A DNA stretch of 64,000 nt from Luteococcus sanguinis. Lineage in GTDB: Bacteria > Actinomycetota > Actinomycetes > Propionibacteriales > Propionibacteriaceae. The translations under genes and the position numbers were made by a program. How positions within the stretch are numbered: the first letter of the stretch is position 1; every line of letters begins with the position of its first letter. The DNA is taken from NCBI RefSeq assembly GCF_039527675.1, contig NZ_BAAAKI010000013.1:62001-126000 (forward strand), in the 5' to 3' direction. Below are positions 28,709-37,400 of the stretch, piece after piece. The notes under the pieces are model-generated. The model was not told the DNA's origin and did no database searches. It saw nothing but the letters and a program-made list of their open reading frames with translations.

Positions 28709-30583
28709 TCAGCTGGCGTCGGCCGGCTGGGCCTTGGCCTCGGCGGCCTCGGCCTTATCCGCCGACTTCTCGTCCTTCTTGTCGTCCTTCTTGTCGTCCT
28801 TCTTGTCGTCCTTCTTCTCGGGCTTGGCGTCGACGCCGGCTTCCTTGCGCTGCTTGTCCGTGATCGGCGCGGGCGCCTGGGTGAGCGGGTCGTAGCCATT
28901 GCCGGTCTTCGGGAAGGCGATGACGTCGCGGATGGTGTCGAAGCCGCCGAGCAGCATCACCAGACGGTCGAGGCCGAAGGCGATGCCACCGTGCGGCGGG
29001 GCGCCGAACTTGAAGGCGTCCAGCAAGAAGCCGAACTTCTCCTGCGCCTCCTCCTCGCCGATGCCCATCACGGAGAACACCCGCTCCTGCATGTCGCGAC
29101 GGTGGATACGGATCGAGCCACCGCCCACCTCGTTGCCATTGCAGACGAAGTCGTAGCCGTACGACAGGGCCGAACCGGGGTCGGCGTCGAAGGTGTCCCA
29201 GAACTCGGGCTTGGGCGAGGTGAAGGCATGGTGGACGGCGGTCCACTTGCCCTCGCCCAGCGCCACGTCGCCCGACGCGGTCGCGGCGGCGGCCGACTTG
29301 AACATCGGCGCGTCGACGACCCACAGGAAGCTCCAGGCGTTCTCGTCGATCAGGCCGGTTCGGCGTCCGATCTCCAGACGAGCGGCACCCAGCAGTTCCT
29401 GGGAGCTCTCCCGCTCGCCCGCGGCGAAGAAGATGCAGTCGCCGGGGCTGGCGCCGGCCGCCTCGGCCAGGCCCATCCGCTCGGTCTCGGAGATGTTCTT
29501 GGCGACGGGGCCGCCCAGTTCGCCGTCCTCACCCACGGTGACGTAGGCCAGGCCCTTGGCGCCGCGTTGCTTGGCCCACTCCTGCCAGGCGTCGAACTGG
29601 CGACGTGGCTGCGAACCGCCGCCGGGCATGACGACCGAGCCCACGTAGGGGTTCTGGAAGACGCGGAACGGCGTGTCAACGAAGAATCCGGTCAGCTCAC
29701 GGATCTTGAGGTCGAAGCGCAGGTCGGGCTTGTCGGAGCCGTAGTTGTCCATGGCGTCGTGCCAGGTCATCCGGGGCAGCGGCAGCGGCATGTCGACGCC
29801 GATCAGCTTCCAGCAGGCGGCCATGACGGCCTCGCCGAGCGCGATCACGTCGTCCTGGTCGACGAAGCTCATCTCGATGTCGAGCTGGGTGAACTCGGGC
29901 TGGCGGTCGGCGCGGAAGTCCTCGTCGCGGTAGCAGCGCGCGATCTGGTAGTAGCGCTCCATGCCGGCCACCATCAGCAGCTGCTTGAACAGCTGGGGGC
30001 TCTGCGGCAGCGCGTACCAGGAACCAGGAGCCAGACGGGCCGGCACCAGGAAGTCGCGCGCGCCCTCGGGCGTCGAGCGGGTCAGCGTCGGGGTCTCGAT
30101 GTCGTAGAAGTTCTTGCCGTCAAGCACATTGCGGATCGCGGACGTGACCTTGGAGCGCAGCACAAGCGCGTCGTGCTGGCGCTGGCGGCGCAGGTCCAGG
30201 TAGCGGTACTTGACGCGGGCGTCCTCACCGACGGTGATGCGCTCGTCGATCTGGAAAGGCAGCGTCGCGGCGGCGTTCAGCACCGACAGTTCACGGATGG
30301 CGACCTCGACCTCGCCGGTGGCGATGTTGGGGTTGATGTTCTCATCCGTGCGGGCGTCGACGACGCCGGTCACCGTGATGCAGAACTCATTGCGCAGGTC
30401 GTGGATGCCTGCCTTCTCGAGGTACTCGTCGCGGACGACGACCTGGCAGATGCCCGAGGCGTCGCGCAGGTCGATGAAGGCAACGCCGCCGTGGTCGCGC
30501 CGCTTGGCGACCCATCCGGCGAGGGTGACGGAGGTACCGACGTCGGCCTTGGACAGGGTCCCGGCCTCATGGGTGCGCAGCAT
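28709..30583 (-). CDS. aspS: Aspartyl-tRNA synthetase
   Basis: Charges tRNA-Asp (possibly tRNA-Asn as well, if GatCAB is present elsewhere). The 624-aa protein starts at ATG 30583 (MLRTHEAGTLSKADVG) after AGGAA. An OB anticodon domain (VTLAGWVAKRRDHGGVAFIDLRD) is followed by the class II core with FLVPARLAPGSWYALPQSPQLFKQLLMVAGMERYYQIARCYRDEDFRADRQPEFTQLD (motif 2), the bacterial GAD insertion, and motif 3 GIAFGLDRLVMLL. An added tail of about 40 residues is built of KKDD repeats and an Ala/Glu-rich end, absent from most AspS proteins. Confidence 0.97.
   Translation of the reverse strand: MLRTHEAGTLSKADVGTSVTLAGWVAKRRDHGGVAFIDLRDASGICQVVVRDEYLEKAGIHDLRNEFCITVTGVVDARTDENINPNIATGEVEVAIRELSVLNAAATLPFQIDERITVGEDARVKYRYLDLRRQRQHDALVLRSKVTSAIRNVLDGKNFYDIETPTLTRSTPEGARDFLVPARLAPGSWYALPQSPQLFKQLLMVAGMERYYQIARCYRDEDFRADRQPEFTQLDIEMSFVDQDDVIALGEAVMAACWKLIGVDMPLPLPRMTWHDAMDNYGSDKPDLRFDLKIRELTGFFVDTPFRVFQNPYVGSVVMPGGGSQPRRQFDAWQEWAKQRGAKGLAYVTVGEDGELGGPVAKNISETERMGLAEAAGASPGDCIFFAAGERESSQELLGAARLEIGRRTGLIDENAWSFLWVVDAPMFKSAAAATASGDVALGEGKWTAVHHAFTSPKPEFWDTFDADPGSALSYGYDFVCNGNEVGGGSIRIHRRDMQERVFSVMGIGEEEAQEKFGFLLDAFKFGAPPHGGIAFGLDRLVMLLGGFDTIRDVIAFPKTGNGYDPLTQAPAPITDKQRKEAGVDAKPEKKDDKKDDKKDDKKDEKSADKAEAAEAKAQPADAS
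28771..28820. repeat. 12-bp tandem repeat (KKDD) in the aspS C-terminus
   Basis: About four copies of a 12-bp unit (CTTCTTGTCGTC on the plus strand) encoding Lys-Lys-Asp-Asp units in the aspS tail. The last copy ends in Glu instead of Asp. The unit is divisible by three, so copy-number change keeps the frame. Confidence 0.85.
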
Positions 30584-30644
30584 GCAGCTATTCCTTTCTG
30601 AGGCCACGCATAGACGGTGCGCGGCCTGACGGGTGTGCCGCACC

Positions 30645-30650
30645 AGACTA
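30645..30650 (-). promoter_or_regulatory. Putative -10 for aspS (TAGTCT)
   Basis: On the minus strand TAGTCT lies about 60 bp before the aspS ATG, giving a short leader with the AGGAA ribosome site. Motif match only. Confidence 0.4.
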
Positions 30651-30700
30651 GGCCATCGCGGCGACGCCACTGCCCGGTTGTCGGGCGGCACACTGGAGCG

Positions 30701-31507
30701 ATGGACGCGTTCACCCAGCTGCTCTCCGACTGGCAGCTCACCTGTGCTGGTGAGCTGGTGCATGGACGAGCGCTGGTGCAACCCGTGCGCACCGTGGACG
30801 GACGTCCGGCGGTGCTAAAACTCGCCTCCCCCGAGGGTTGGCATGCCGGACAGGTGCCGGCCTTGAAGGCATGGGCCGGTGACGGGACGGTCGAGGTGTT
30901 GCGCGCCAAGCCGTCGATCGGGGCCTTGCTGCTGGAGCCCCTGGACGTTGAGCGGCTGCCGCAGGACCCGGAATTGACGGCGGTGGCTGCGTTGTGGGGG
31001 CGGCTGCACCGTCCGGCGCCCGCCGCGCTCCCCCGGTTGTCCGACCTGGTGTCGCCCGTCCTCGATCGGTTGCACGCCGACCCGCGCGGGGCTGGGGTCC
31101 CGCCGCGGCTGGCCCAGCAGGCGGTGGTCACCGGACGACGGCTCCTGGACGATGCGCCGGCGGCAGTGGCGCTGCACGGTGCCTTGCGCGCGGAGCACCT
31201 GGGACGGCGCCGGGAGGGAGAGACGGTGGCCCTTGCACCGCTGGGCTTGGCCGGGGATCCCGACGCGGAGGCCTTCGGCGTGTTCGACGCTGCGCCCGGG
31301 AGCGCCGCCCTCCTGCAGGAGCGCTTCTGGGCGTTGGTCGACGCCCTCGGTGCTGCCGGCGTCGAGGCGGACGAGCGACGCCTGCGCGACTGGACGGTCG
31401 TCCTCGCCATCGTCACCGCGTCCGGGGCAAACGACTCGTCGCGGGTGACCCAGCTCGTCAGCCTCGCCAAGGCCGTGGGCGCCATCCAAGTCGATCACGA
31501 CTGGTGA
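30701..31507 (+). CDS. Aminoglycoside/hydroxyurea phosphotransferase-like protein, catalytic residues missing
   Basis: A 268-aa protein similar to the APH(6)/hydroxyurea-resistance kinase family: an N-lobe with RPAVLKLASPEGWHAGQVPALKAWAGDGTVEVLRA, and GALLLEPL. The catalytic loop that should read LHGDLH.xN reads LHGALRAEH (Ala161 in place of the catalytic Asp), and the metal-binding Asp of the AIDPKG-like motif is Ala179 (VALAPLGLAGDP). The N-lobe Lys40 is kept. It is probably a pseudokinase or a decayed resistance gene. The ATG at 30701 is preferred; no strong ribosome site. Convergent with hisS. Confidence 0.7.
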   Translation: MDAFTQLLSDWQLTCAGELVHGRALVQPVRTVDGRPAVLKLASPEGWHAGQVPALKAWAGDGTVEVLRAKPSIGALLLEPLDVERLPQDPELTAVAALWGRLHRPAPAALPRLSDLVSPVLDRLHADPRGAGVPPRLAQQAVVTGRRLLDDAPAAVALHGALRAEHLGRRREGETVALAPLGLAGDPDAEAFGVFDAAPGSAALLQERFWALVDALGAAGVEADERRLRDWTVVLAIVTASGANDSSRVTQLVSLAKAVGAIQVDHDW

Positions 31508-31546
31508 CGCAGCCCAGCCCAACCCAGCCCAGCCACGGTCCCCGGG

Positions 31547-31564
31547 CTCGAACCACGGTTCGAG
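31547..31564. terminator. Hairpin between convergent genes
   Basis: CTCGAAC (31547-31553), loop CACG, GTTCGAG (31558-31564), seven perfect pairs, between the APH-like gene and hisS. A further GCTCGAG copy follows at about 31570. Short and without a T-run. Confidence 0.4.
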
Positions 31565-31586
31565 ACCAGGCTCGAGGAACGGCAGC

Positions 31587-32927
31587 TCAGCCCTGGAAGC
31601 TGACTCCAGGACGCAGGTCCTCGCGCGGGGGCTCCCAGGAGGATGCGTCGGCGTCGACCTGGTCGCCGGAGCGGATGTCCTTCACCTGGCCGGACATCCC
31701 ACCGAACCAGACGAAGGGGATCCCGCGCCGGTCGGCGTGCTTGATCTGCTTGCCGAACTTGTCTGCCCTGGGCGCGACCTCGCACGGGATCCGACGCTCA
31801 CGCAGGGCGGCCGCGACCTCCTCGGCCACCTGGCGCGTCGCCTCGTCGTCCACCGCGACCAGCACGGCGGAGGGCACCGAACGGTTCGCCGTGAGCTGCC
31901 CCTTGGTGATCAGCGGACCGAGCAGGCGCGTCACACCGAGTGAGATGCCGACGCCCGGGAAGGTGATCTTTCCGTCGCTGGCGAGTGAGTCATAGCGTCC
32001 GCCGGAACTGATCGAGCCGAGCTTTTCGTGGCCCACCAGCTCGGTCTCGTAGACCGTGCCCGTGTAGTAGTCGAGGCCCCTGGCGATCTTGAGGTCGGCG
32101 ACAATGCGCCCCGGAACCCGCCTGTTGGCGGCCAGGACGACCGCGCGCAGCGACTCCAGACCCTCCTCCAGCATCGGGTGCTCGACGCCGAGGGCCCGCA
32201 CCTGGTCGACGAAACCGTCGTCAGGGGTGCAGATGCCGGCCAGCGCGACGCACTTGCGCGCAACATCCTCGGCCAACCCCAGCTCACCGGTCAGCAGCTC
32301 CACGACAGCGTCGCCACCGATCTTGTCGAACTTGTCGACCCGCTGCAGCACCTCGAGGGTGTCCTCGATGCCGAGCCCACGGTAGAAGCCCTCGGCAAGC
32401 TTGCGGTTGTTGACGTGCATCAGCGCCTGGGGCAGTCCGAGCTCGGCGTGCATCCGCTCCAGCGCGGCCAACATGACGATCGGCGCCTCGACGTCGAAAT
32501 GCTCGGCCAAGGTGTCCTGCCCGACGATGTCGATGTCGGCCTGGCAGAACTCGCGGTAGCGGCCCTCTTGCGGACGCTCACCACGCCAGACGTGCTGGAT
32601 CTGGTAGCGGCGGAAGGGGAAGGCGAGGTGGCCGGCGTTCTCCAGCACATAGCGCGCGAAGGGCACGGTCAGGTCGAAGTGAAGGCCCAGGTCGTCCGAC
32701 TTCTCGGAGGCGGCATCGTCGGCGTGCAGGCGCCGGACGACGTACACCTCCTTGGTGATCTCGCCCTTGCGGGTGAGCTGCTCCATCGTCTCAACCGCGC
32801 GGGTCTCGATCGGCGCGTAGCCGTGCAGCTCGAAGGTCTCGCGCAGGATGTCGAGGACGTACTGCTCGGCGATCCGGCCGGCGGGGAGGAACTCGGGGAA
32901 GCCGGAGATCGGCTTGGGGCGTGCCAT
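31587..32927 (-). CDS. hisS: Histidyl-tRNA synthetase
   Basis: Charges tRNA-His. The 446-aa protein begins MARPKPISGFPEFLP and has motif 2 in FPFRRYQIQHVWRGERPQEGRYREFCQADIDIVG, the His-A motif GLDYYTGTVYE, motif 3 GGRYDSLAS..GVGISLGVTRL and a C-terminal anticodon-binding domain (PSAVLVAVDDEATRQVAEEVAAALR). The ATG shares its A with the stop of the upstream MBL gene (TGATG). Length is at the upper end of normal. Confidence 0.97.
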   Translation of the reverse strand: MARPKPISGFPEFLPAGRIAEQYVLDILRETFELHGYAPIETRAVETMEQLTRKGEITKEVYVVRRLHADDAASEKSDDLGLHFDLTVPFARYVLENAGHLAFPFRRYQIQHVWRGERPQEGRYREFCQADIDIVGQDTLAEHFDVEAPIVMLAALERMHAELGLPQALMHVNNRKLAEGFYRGLGIEDTLEVLQRVDKFDKIGGDAVVELLTGELGLAEDVARKCVALAGICTPDDGFVDQVRALGVEHPMLEEGLESLRAVVLAANRRVPGRIVADLKIARGLDYYTGTVYETELVGHEKLGSISSGGRYDSLASDGKITFPGVGISLGVTRLLGPLITKGQLTANRSVPSAVLVAVDDEATRQVAEEVAAALRERRIPCEVAPRADKFGKQIKHADRRGIPFVWFGGMSGQVKDIRSGDQVDADASSWEPPREDLRPGVSFQG

Positions 32928-33625
32928 CAGTTGTCGCTTTCCATGAGCTGGGCCAAGGTGCCCGGCTGCAGGTAGGGGTTGTTGGCCCGTTCGTGGGCCA
33001 TCTGGGTGGCCGGGCCATGACCCGGAAGAATGTAGCTCGCATCGTCGAGCCCGAGCACCACATTTTTCAGGGTGCGCACCATCGTCGCCATGCTGCCGCG
33101 CGGCAGGTCGGTGCGTCCGATCGATCCCGCGAACAACACGTCTCCGGTGAAGGTGAGCGGACCTTCCTCGGCCTGGGCGCCCAGCAGGACGCAACCGGGG
33201 GTGTGGCCGGGGGCATGCAGCACGTCGAAACCGATGCCGGCGAGCTCAAGACGCTGGCCGCCGACCATCTCCTCCACCCGGCGCGGCTCGGCGAGGCGCG
33301 TACTCCCCATCGTCTCGACCATCAGCTCCATCATCTGCGCAGAGACCGCGAGGGAGGGGTCAGTCAGCAGCTCACGGTCGTCTGGGTGGATGTGGACGGG
33401 GATGTCGTGGGTGTCAGCCACCAGTGCGGCCTCGGCGACGTGGTCCAGATGGCCATGGCTGGCGACCACGGCGACAGGAGTCAACCGATACTGCTCCAGC
33501 GCCCGCTTCACACCAGCAGCGGCCTCCATGCCGGGGTCGATGACGACGCACGTGGCGCTCTCGGCCTCGGCCACCAGGTAGCAGTTGGTCTGGAAGGGTC
33601 CGGCTGGAAATGAGGCGATGAGCAC
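32927..33625 (-). CDS. Metallo-beta-lactamase-fold hydrolase (glyoxalase II-like)
   Basis: A 232-aa MBL-fold enzyme with the metal motif ASHGHLDHVAEA (HxHxDH), further ligands in HAPGHTPGCVLL and GDVLFAGSIGRTDLP, and a late His in LPGHGPAT. These match the glyoxalase II/YcbL-like group that hydrolyses thioesters; the substrate is not known. Start: GTG 33625, because a TAGTCT-N7 element precedes it and the typical VLIASFPAGPFQTNCYLV begins there. An upstream ATG at 33658 would overlap the divergent DUF349 start. Often adjacent to hisS in actinobacteria. Confidence 0.88.
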   Translation of the reverse strand: MLIASFPAGPFQTNCYLVAEAESATCVVIDPGMEAAAGVKRALEQYRLTPVAVVASHGHLDHVAEAALVADTHDIPVHIHPDDRELLTDPSLAVSAQMMELMVETMGSTRLAEPRRVEEMVGGQRLELAGIGFDVLHAPGHTPGCVLLGAQAEEGPLTFTGDVLFAGSIGRTDLPRGSMATMVRTLKNVVLGLDDASYILPGHGPATQMAHERANNPYLQPGTLAQLMESDN

Positions 33626-33632
33626 GCAGCGA

Positions 33633-33638
33633 AGACTA
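33633..33638 (-). promoter_or_regulatory. Leaderless-type -10 for the MBL-hisS pair (TAGTCT)
   Basis: On the minus strand TAGTCT is followed by 7 nt and the GTG at 33625. It decides that start and lies only 19 bp from the divergent DUF349 start codon. Confidence 0.5.
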
Positions 33639-33656
33639 TCGGGCAAGATAGGCACC

Positions 33657-34928
33657 ATGAGCGAATCTGCAGGGCCGAACTCGTTCGGTCAGGACCAGGG
33701 CGTGCAGCAGTTCGGGCGCGTCGAAGCCGATGGAACTGTCTACGTGATCACCGCCGAGGGTGAACGTCGCGTGGGCCAGGTGCCCGACGTGACACCGGAG
33801 GAGGCGATGGCCTTCTACGTCCGGCGCTACCAGACGCTCGAGACGGAGGTTGGTCTGCTCGAATCGCGCGTGAAGTCCGGGGCCTTGGGCCCCGAGGAGG
33901 CCCGCAAGTCGATCGAGGCGCATCGCAAGGCCGTCGCAGACGCCAATGCGGTCGGTGACCTGGCCTCGCTGGCCGCCCGCCTCGACGCCCTCGCCCCCGC
34001 GCTGCACGAGCAGGCCCAGGCCCGCAAGGCCGAGAAGGCTGCCGCCGCGCAGGCCGCGAAGGCCGAGAAGGAGAAGATGGTCGCGGAGGCCGAGAAGCTG
34101 GCCGCTGGCACCGATTGGCGCGGTGGGGTGAACCGTTTCCGTGCCCTGCTGGACGAGTGGAAGGCGCTCCCCCGCATCGACCGCGCCACCGACGACGAGC
34201 TGTGGCACCGCTTCTCGTCCGCCCGCACCACCTACACCCGTCGCCGCAAGGCCCAGTTCGCCGAGCAGAACACCAAGCGCGAGAGCGCCAAGAAGGCGAA
34301 GGAAGACATCATCGCCGAGGCGCGCGAGCTGGCCGACTCCACCGACTGGGGCCCCACCGCTGGCGCCTTCCGTGACCTGATGACGCGCTGGAAGGCCGCC
34401 GGTGCGGCTCCGCGCAGCGATGATGACAAGCTGTGGGCCGAGTTCCGCGGCCTGCAGGACCAGTTCTTCGCCGCCCGCAACGGCGTGATGGCCGAGCAGG
34501 ACGCCGAGTTCATGGGCAACCTGACCGCCAAGCAGGAGTTGCTGGACGCCGCTGAGCCCGACATCCTGCCGGTCACCGACCTGGCCGTGGCTCGCGCCAA
34601 GTTCCGCGACTTCCTGACCAGGTTCAACGAGTTGGGCAAGGTGCCGCGAGACTCGATCCGAGCGCTCGACAGCCGCGTCCGCGCGATCGAGAACGCGATC
34701 AAGGATGCCGAGGCCGAGGAGTGGCGCCGCACCGACCCGGAGGCCCGCCAGCGCGCCGCCGACACCGTGGCGATGTTCACCGGCCAGATCGAGAAGCTCA
34801 ACGCCCAGGCCGACAAGTTCGAGGCTGCTGGCAATGCCAAGAAGGCCGCCGAGACCCGCGCGTCGATCACGACCTACCAGTCCTGGCTCGACCAGGCACA
34901 GAAGGCCCTCAACGAGTTCAAGGCCTGA
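33657..34928 (+). CDS. DUF349 domain protein
   Basis: A 423-aa, highly charged helical protein. Two to three DUF349 units are visible (TDWRGGVNRFRALLDEWKALPRIDRATDDELWHRFSSARTTY; TDWGPTAGAFRDLMTRWKAAGAAPRSDDDKLWAEFRGLQDQFF; and a third around KFRDFLTRFNELGKVPR). The N-terminal 50 residues contain VYVITAEGERRVGQVPD. An Ala/Lys/Glu coiled coil (AAAQAAKAEKEKMVAEAEKLAAG) separates them. The family is widespread next to relA in actinobacteria; its role is unknown. A weak CAAGAT-N7-ATG promoter precedes it. Confidence 0.87.
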   Translation: MSESAGPNSFGQDQGVQQFGRVEADGTVYVITAEGERRVGQVPDVTPEEAMAFYVRRYQTLETEVGLLESRVKSGALGPEEARKSIEAHRKAVADANAVGDLASLAARLDALAPALHEQAQARKAEKAAAAQAAKAEKEKMVAEAEKLAAGTDWRGGVNRFRALLDEWKALPRIDRATDDELWHRFSSARTTYTRRRKAQFAEQNTKRESAKKAKEDIIAEARELADSTDWGPTAGAFRDLMTRWKAAGAAPRSDDDKLWAEFRGLQDQFFAARNGVMAEQDAEFMGNLTAKQELLDAAEPDILPVTDLAVARAKFRDFLTRFNELGKVPRDSIRALDSRVRAIENAIKDAEAEEWRRTDPEARQRAADTVAMFTGQIEKLNAQADKFEAAGNAKKAAETRASITTYQSWLDQAQKALNEFKA

Positions 34929-34958
34929 TTTTGTAGGACTTTGCCTTCAGTTTGGCCA

Positions 34959-34998
34959 CGAAGAGCCCTGTACCCTGACGTGGGTGCGGGGCTCTTCG
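34959..34998. terminator. Inverted repeat between DUF349 gene and relA
   Basis: CGAAGAGCCC (34959-34968) and GGGCTCTTCG (34989-34998) are perfect 10-bp arms with a 20-nt loop, between the convergent DUF349 and relA genes. A 13-bp direct repeat (TGAGCCAGCGGGG, 35008-35020 and 35025-35037) follows it. Confidence 0.65.
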
Positions 34999-35044
34999 AT
35001 CTTGCCCTGAGCCAGCGGGGGCGATGAGCCAGCGGGGAGCACTG

Positions 35045-37399
35045 TCACTGCTTGACGCGGTAGACGTCGTAGACGCCCGGCACCTTCCGCACGGTGTTCA
35101 GCAGGTGCTCCAAGTGGGTCGGGTCGCCGGCCTCGAAGACCAGCTTCACCTTGAACACCCGGTCACGATGGCTGGACGCGGTCGCCGAGGTGATGTTGAC
35201 CTTGAGGTCGCTCATCACCCGCGTGACATCCGACAGCAGGCCGTGGCGGTCCAGGCCCTCGATCTGGATTGCGACCAGGTAGGCCTGCGCGCGGTTCTGC
35301 GCCCACGCGACGTCGACGATCCGCTCGGGGGTCTCCAGCAGGTTGGACGCATTGGTGCAGTCGCGGCGGTGCACCGACACCGCCCCCTCACGGGTGACGA
35401 AGCCGAGGATCTCATCTCCGGGCATCGGGGTGCAGCACTTGGCGAGCTTGGTCCAGGTCGAGGTGTCGCCGTCGACCAGCACACCCGTCTCGCTGGACGA
35501 CTGGTTGCGAGGACGTCGGGTCTGGTGCAGCGGGGCGTCCTCGAGCCCCTCCTCGGCGACCTCCTCCGGACCACCGGCGAGGTTCACCAGGCGCTGGACG
35601 ACGTTCTGCGCGCTGACCGTCCCCTCACCAATCGCGGCGTACAGGGCGGTCGCGTCGGCCAGCCGCAGCGAGTCCGCCACGGCGGTGAGGTAGGGGGCGG
35701 TGAGCATCCGCTGCATTGGCAGGCCGGACTTGCGCAGCTGGCGGGCCAGCTCCTCGCGTCCGCGCTCGATGGACTCCTCGCGGCGTTCCTTGCTGAACCA
35801 GGCCTTGATCTTCTGCCGCGCCCGTGGGGAGACGACGAAGTTGAGCCAGTCCCGCGAGGGGCCGGCGTGCTCGTCCTTGCTGGTGAGGATCTCGACGACG
35901 TCGCCGTTGTTGAGTTGCTTCTCCAGCGGCATCAGACGTCCGTTGACGCGGGCGCCGATGCAGCGCTGGCCGACCTGGGTGTGCACCGTGTACGCGAAGT
36001 CGACGGGCGTGGCGCCGGCGGGCAGCGCGATGACGTCGCCCTTGGGCGTGAAGACGTAGACCTCGGTGGAGTTGATCTCGAAGCGCAGCGACTCCAGGAA
36101 CTCTCCCGGGTCGGCCTCCTCCTTGCTCCACTCGTTGAGCGAGGCCACCCAGGACAGGTCCGCGTGCTCCTGCCCGCTGCCCGACCCGCCACGCAGTTCT
36201 TCCTTGTACTTCCAGTGCGCCGCAACACCGTACTCGGCCTTGCGGTGCATCTCGTGGGTGCGGATCTGCAGCTCCACCGGGCGCCCACCGGGGCCGATCA
36301 CCGTGGTGTGCAGCGACTGGTACATGTTGAACTTCGGCATCGCGATGTAGTCCTTGAACCGCCCGGGCAGGGGGTTCCATCGCACGTGCATGACGCCCAG
36401 CGCGGCGTAGCAGTCGCGCTGGTTGTCGACCAGGATGCGCAGGCCGACCAGGTCGTAGATCTCGCCGAACTCGCGACCTCGCACGACCATCTTCTGGTAG
36501 ATCGAGTAGTAGTGCTTTGGACGTCCGTAGACGACAGCCGGGATGCCCGCCTGGGCGAGGTCGTCCTTGACCTGCTCGATGACGGTTCGCAGCTGGCGTT
36601 CGCGCTGCGGGGCATGTTCGGCGACGAGGTGGACGATCTCGTCGTAGACCTTGGGGTTCATGGTCGCGAAGGAGAGGTCCTCCAGCTCCCACTTCACGGC
36701 ATTCATGCCGAGGCGGTGCGCCAGCGGCGCGAAGATCTCGAGGGTCTCCTTGGCGATCCGGAACTGCTTGTCGGGCCGCAGGAAGCTCAGCGTCCGCATG
36801 TTGTGCAGGCGGTCGGCGAGCTTGATGACGAGCACCCGGATGTCGCGGCTCATCGCGACGACCATCTTGCGCAGCGTCTCCGCCTTGGCCGATTCGCCGT
36901 AGGTGATCTTGTCGAGCTTCGTGACGCCGTCCACCAGCGCGGCGACCTCGGCGCCGAAGTCGGCGGTCAGCTGCGCGAGCGTGTACGAGGTGTCCTCGAC
37001 CGTGTCGTGGAGCAGCGCCGCGACCAGCGTCGGCTCGGTCATGCCGAGCTCGGCCAGGATCGTCGTCACGGCCAGCGGATGGGTGATGTAGGGGTCACCC
37101 GACTTGCGGAGCTGCCCGCGGTGGTAGTGCTCGGCGGTGTTGTAGGCGCGTTCCAGCAGCGCGAGGTCGGCTTTGGGATGGTTGGCCCGAACGACGGTGA
37201 ACAGCGGATCCAGCACGGCCGCGGAAGGCGACTTCTGGGTCGCACCGAGGCGGGCCAGCCGCTGACGCATCCGCAATCGCGGTTGTTCCGGGCCAGAGGA
37301 GAAGCGGTCGAGCGCAGCGGAGTGGGGGCTCCCGGGGGTTGCGTCCCCGCTTCCATAGGGCCCGTACAGGCCCTGCTCCTGCCCCTGGCTCGCCGTCAC
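35045..37399 (-). CDS. relA: Bifunctional (p)ppGpp synthetase/hydrolase
   Basis: A RelA/SpoT-homologue (Rsh) of 784 aa that makes and degrades (p)ppGpp. The HD hydrolase is intact (HYHRGQLRKSGDPYITHPL; ALLHDTVEDT), the synthetase has RLHNMRTL before it and YSIYQKMVVRGREFGEIYDLVGLRILV and FKDYIAMPKFNMYQSLHTTV in the active site, followed by a TGS domain (VYVFTPKGDVIALPAGATPVDFAY), a Zn-finger-like region with CCTPMPGDEILGFVTREGAVSVHRRDC and a C-terminal ACT domain. GTG start 1 nt after apt. Both activities look retained. Confidence 0.96.
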   Translation of the reverse strand: MTASQGQEQGLYGPYGSGDATPGSPHSAALDRFSSGPEQPRLRMRQRLARLGATQKSPSAAVLDPLFTVVRANHPKADLALLERAYNTAEHYHRGQLRKSGDPYITHPLAVTTILAELGMTEPTLVAALLHDTVEDTSYTLAQLTADFGAEVAALVDGVTKLDKITYGESAKAETLRKMVVAMSRDIRVLVIKLADRLHNMRTLSFLRPDKQFRIAKETLEIFAPLAHRLGMNAVKWELEDLSFATMNPKVYDEIVHLVAEHAPQRERQLRTVIEQVKDDLAQAGIPAVVYGRPKHYYSIYQKMVVRGREFGEIYDLVGLRILVDNQRDCYAALGVMHVRWNPLPGRFKDYIAMPKFNMYQSLHTTVIGPGGRPVELQIRTHEMHRKAEYGVAAHWKYKEELRGGSGSGQEHADLSWVASLNEWSKEEADPGEFLESLRFEINSTEVYVFTPKGDVIALPAGATPVDFAYTVHTQVGQRCIGARVNGRLMPLEKQLNNGDVVEILTSKDEHAGPSRDWLNFVVSPRARQKIKAWFSKERREESIERGREELARQLRKSGLPMQRMLTAPYLTAVADSLRLADATALYAAIGEGTVSAQNVVQRLVNLAGGPEEVAEEGLEDAPLHQTRRPRNQSSSETGVLVDGDTSTWTKLAKCCTPMPGDEILGFVTREGAVSVHRRDCTNASNLLETPERIVDVAWAQNRAQAYLVAIQIEGLDRHGLLSDVTRVMSDLKVNITSATASSHRDRVFKVKLVFEAGDPTHLEHLLNTVRKVPGVYDVYRVKQ

Positions 37400-37400
37400 G

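Noticed and set aside
31510..31535. CAGCC-type pentanucleotide run after the APH-like gene as a functional repeat
   Set aside because: Short and degenerate; treated as simple sequence next to a hairpin.
33626..33658. MBL hydrolase start at ATG 33658
   Set aside because: It would overlap the divergent DUF349 start codon; GTG 33625 has a leaderless-type promoter at the right distance and the usual N-terminus.
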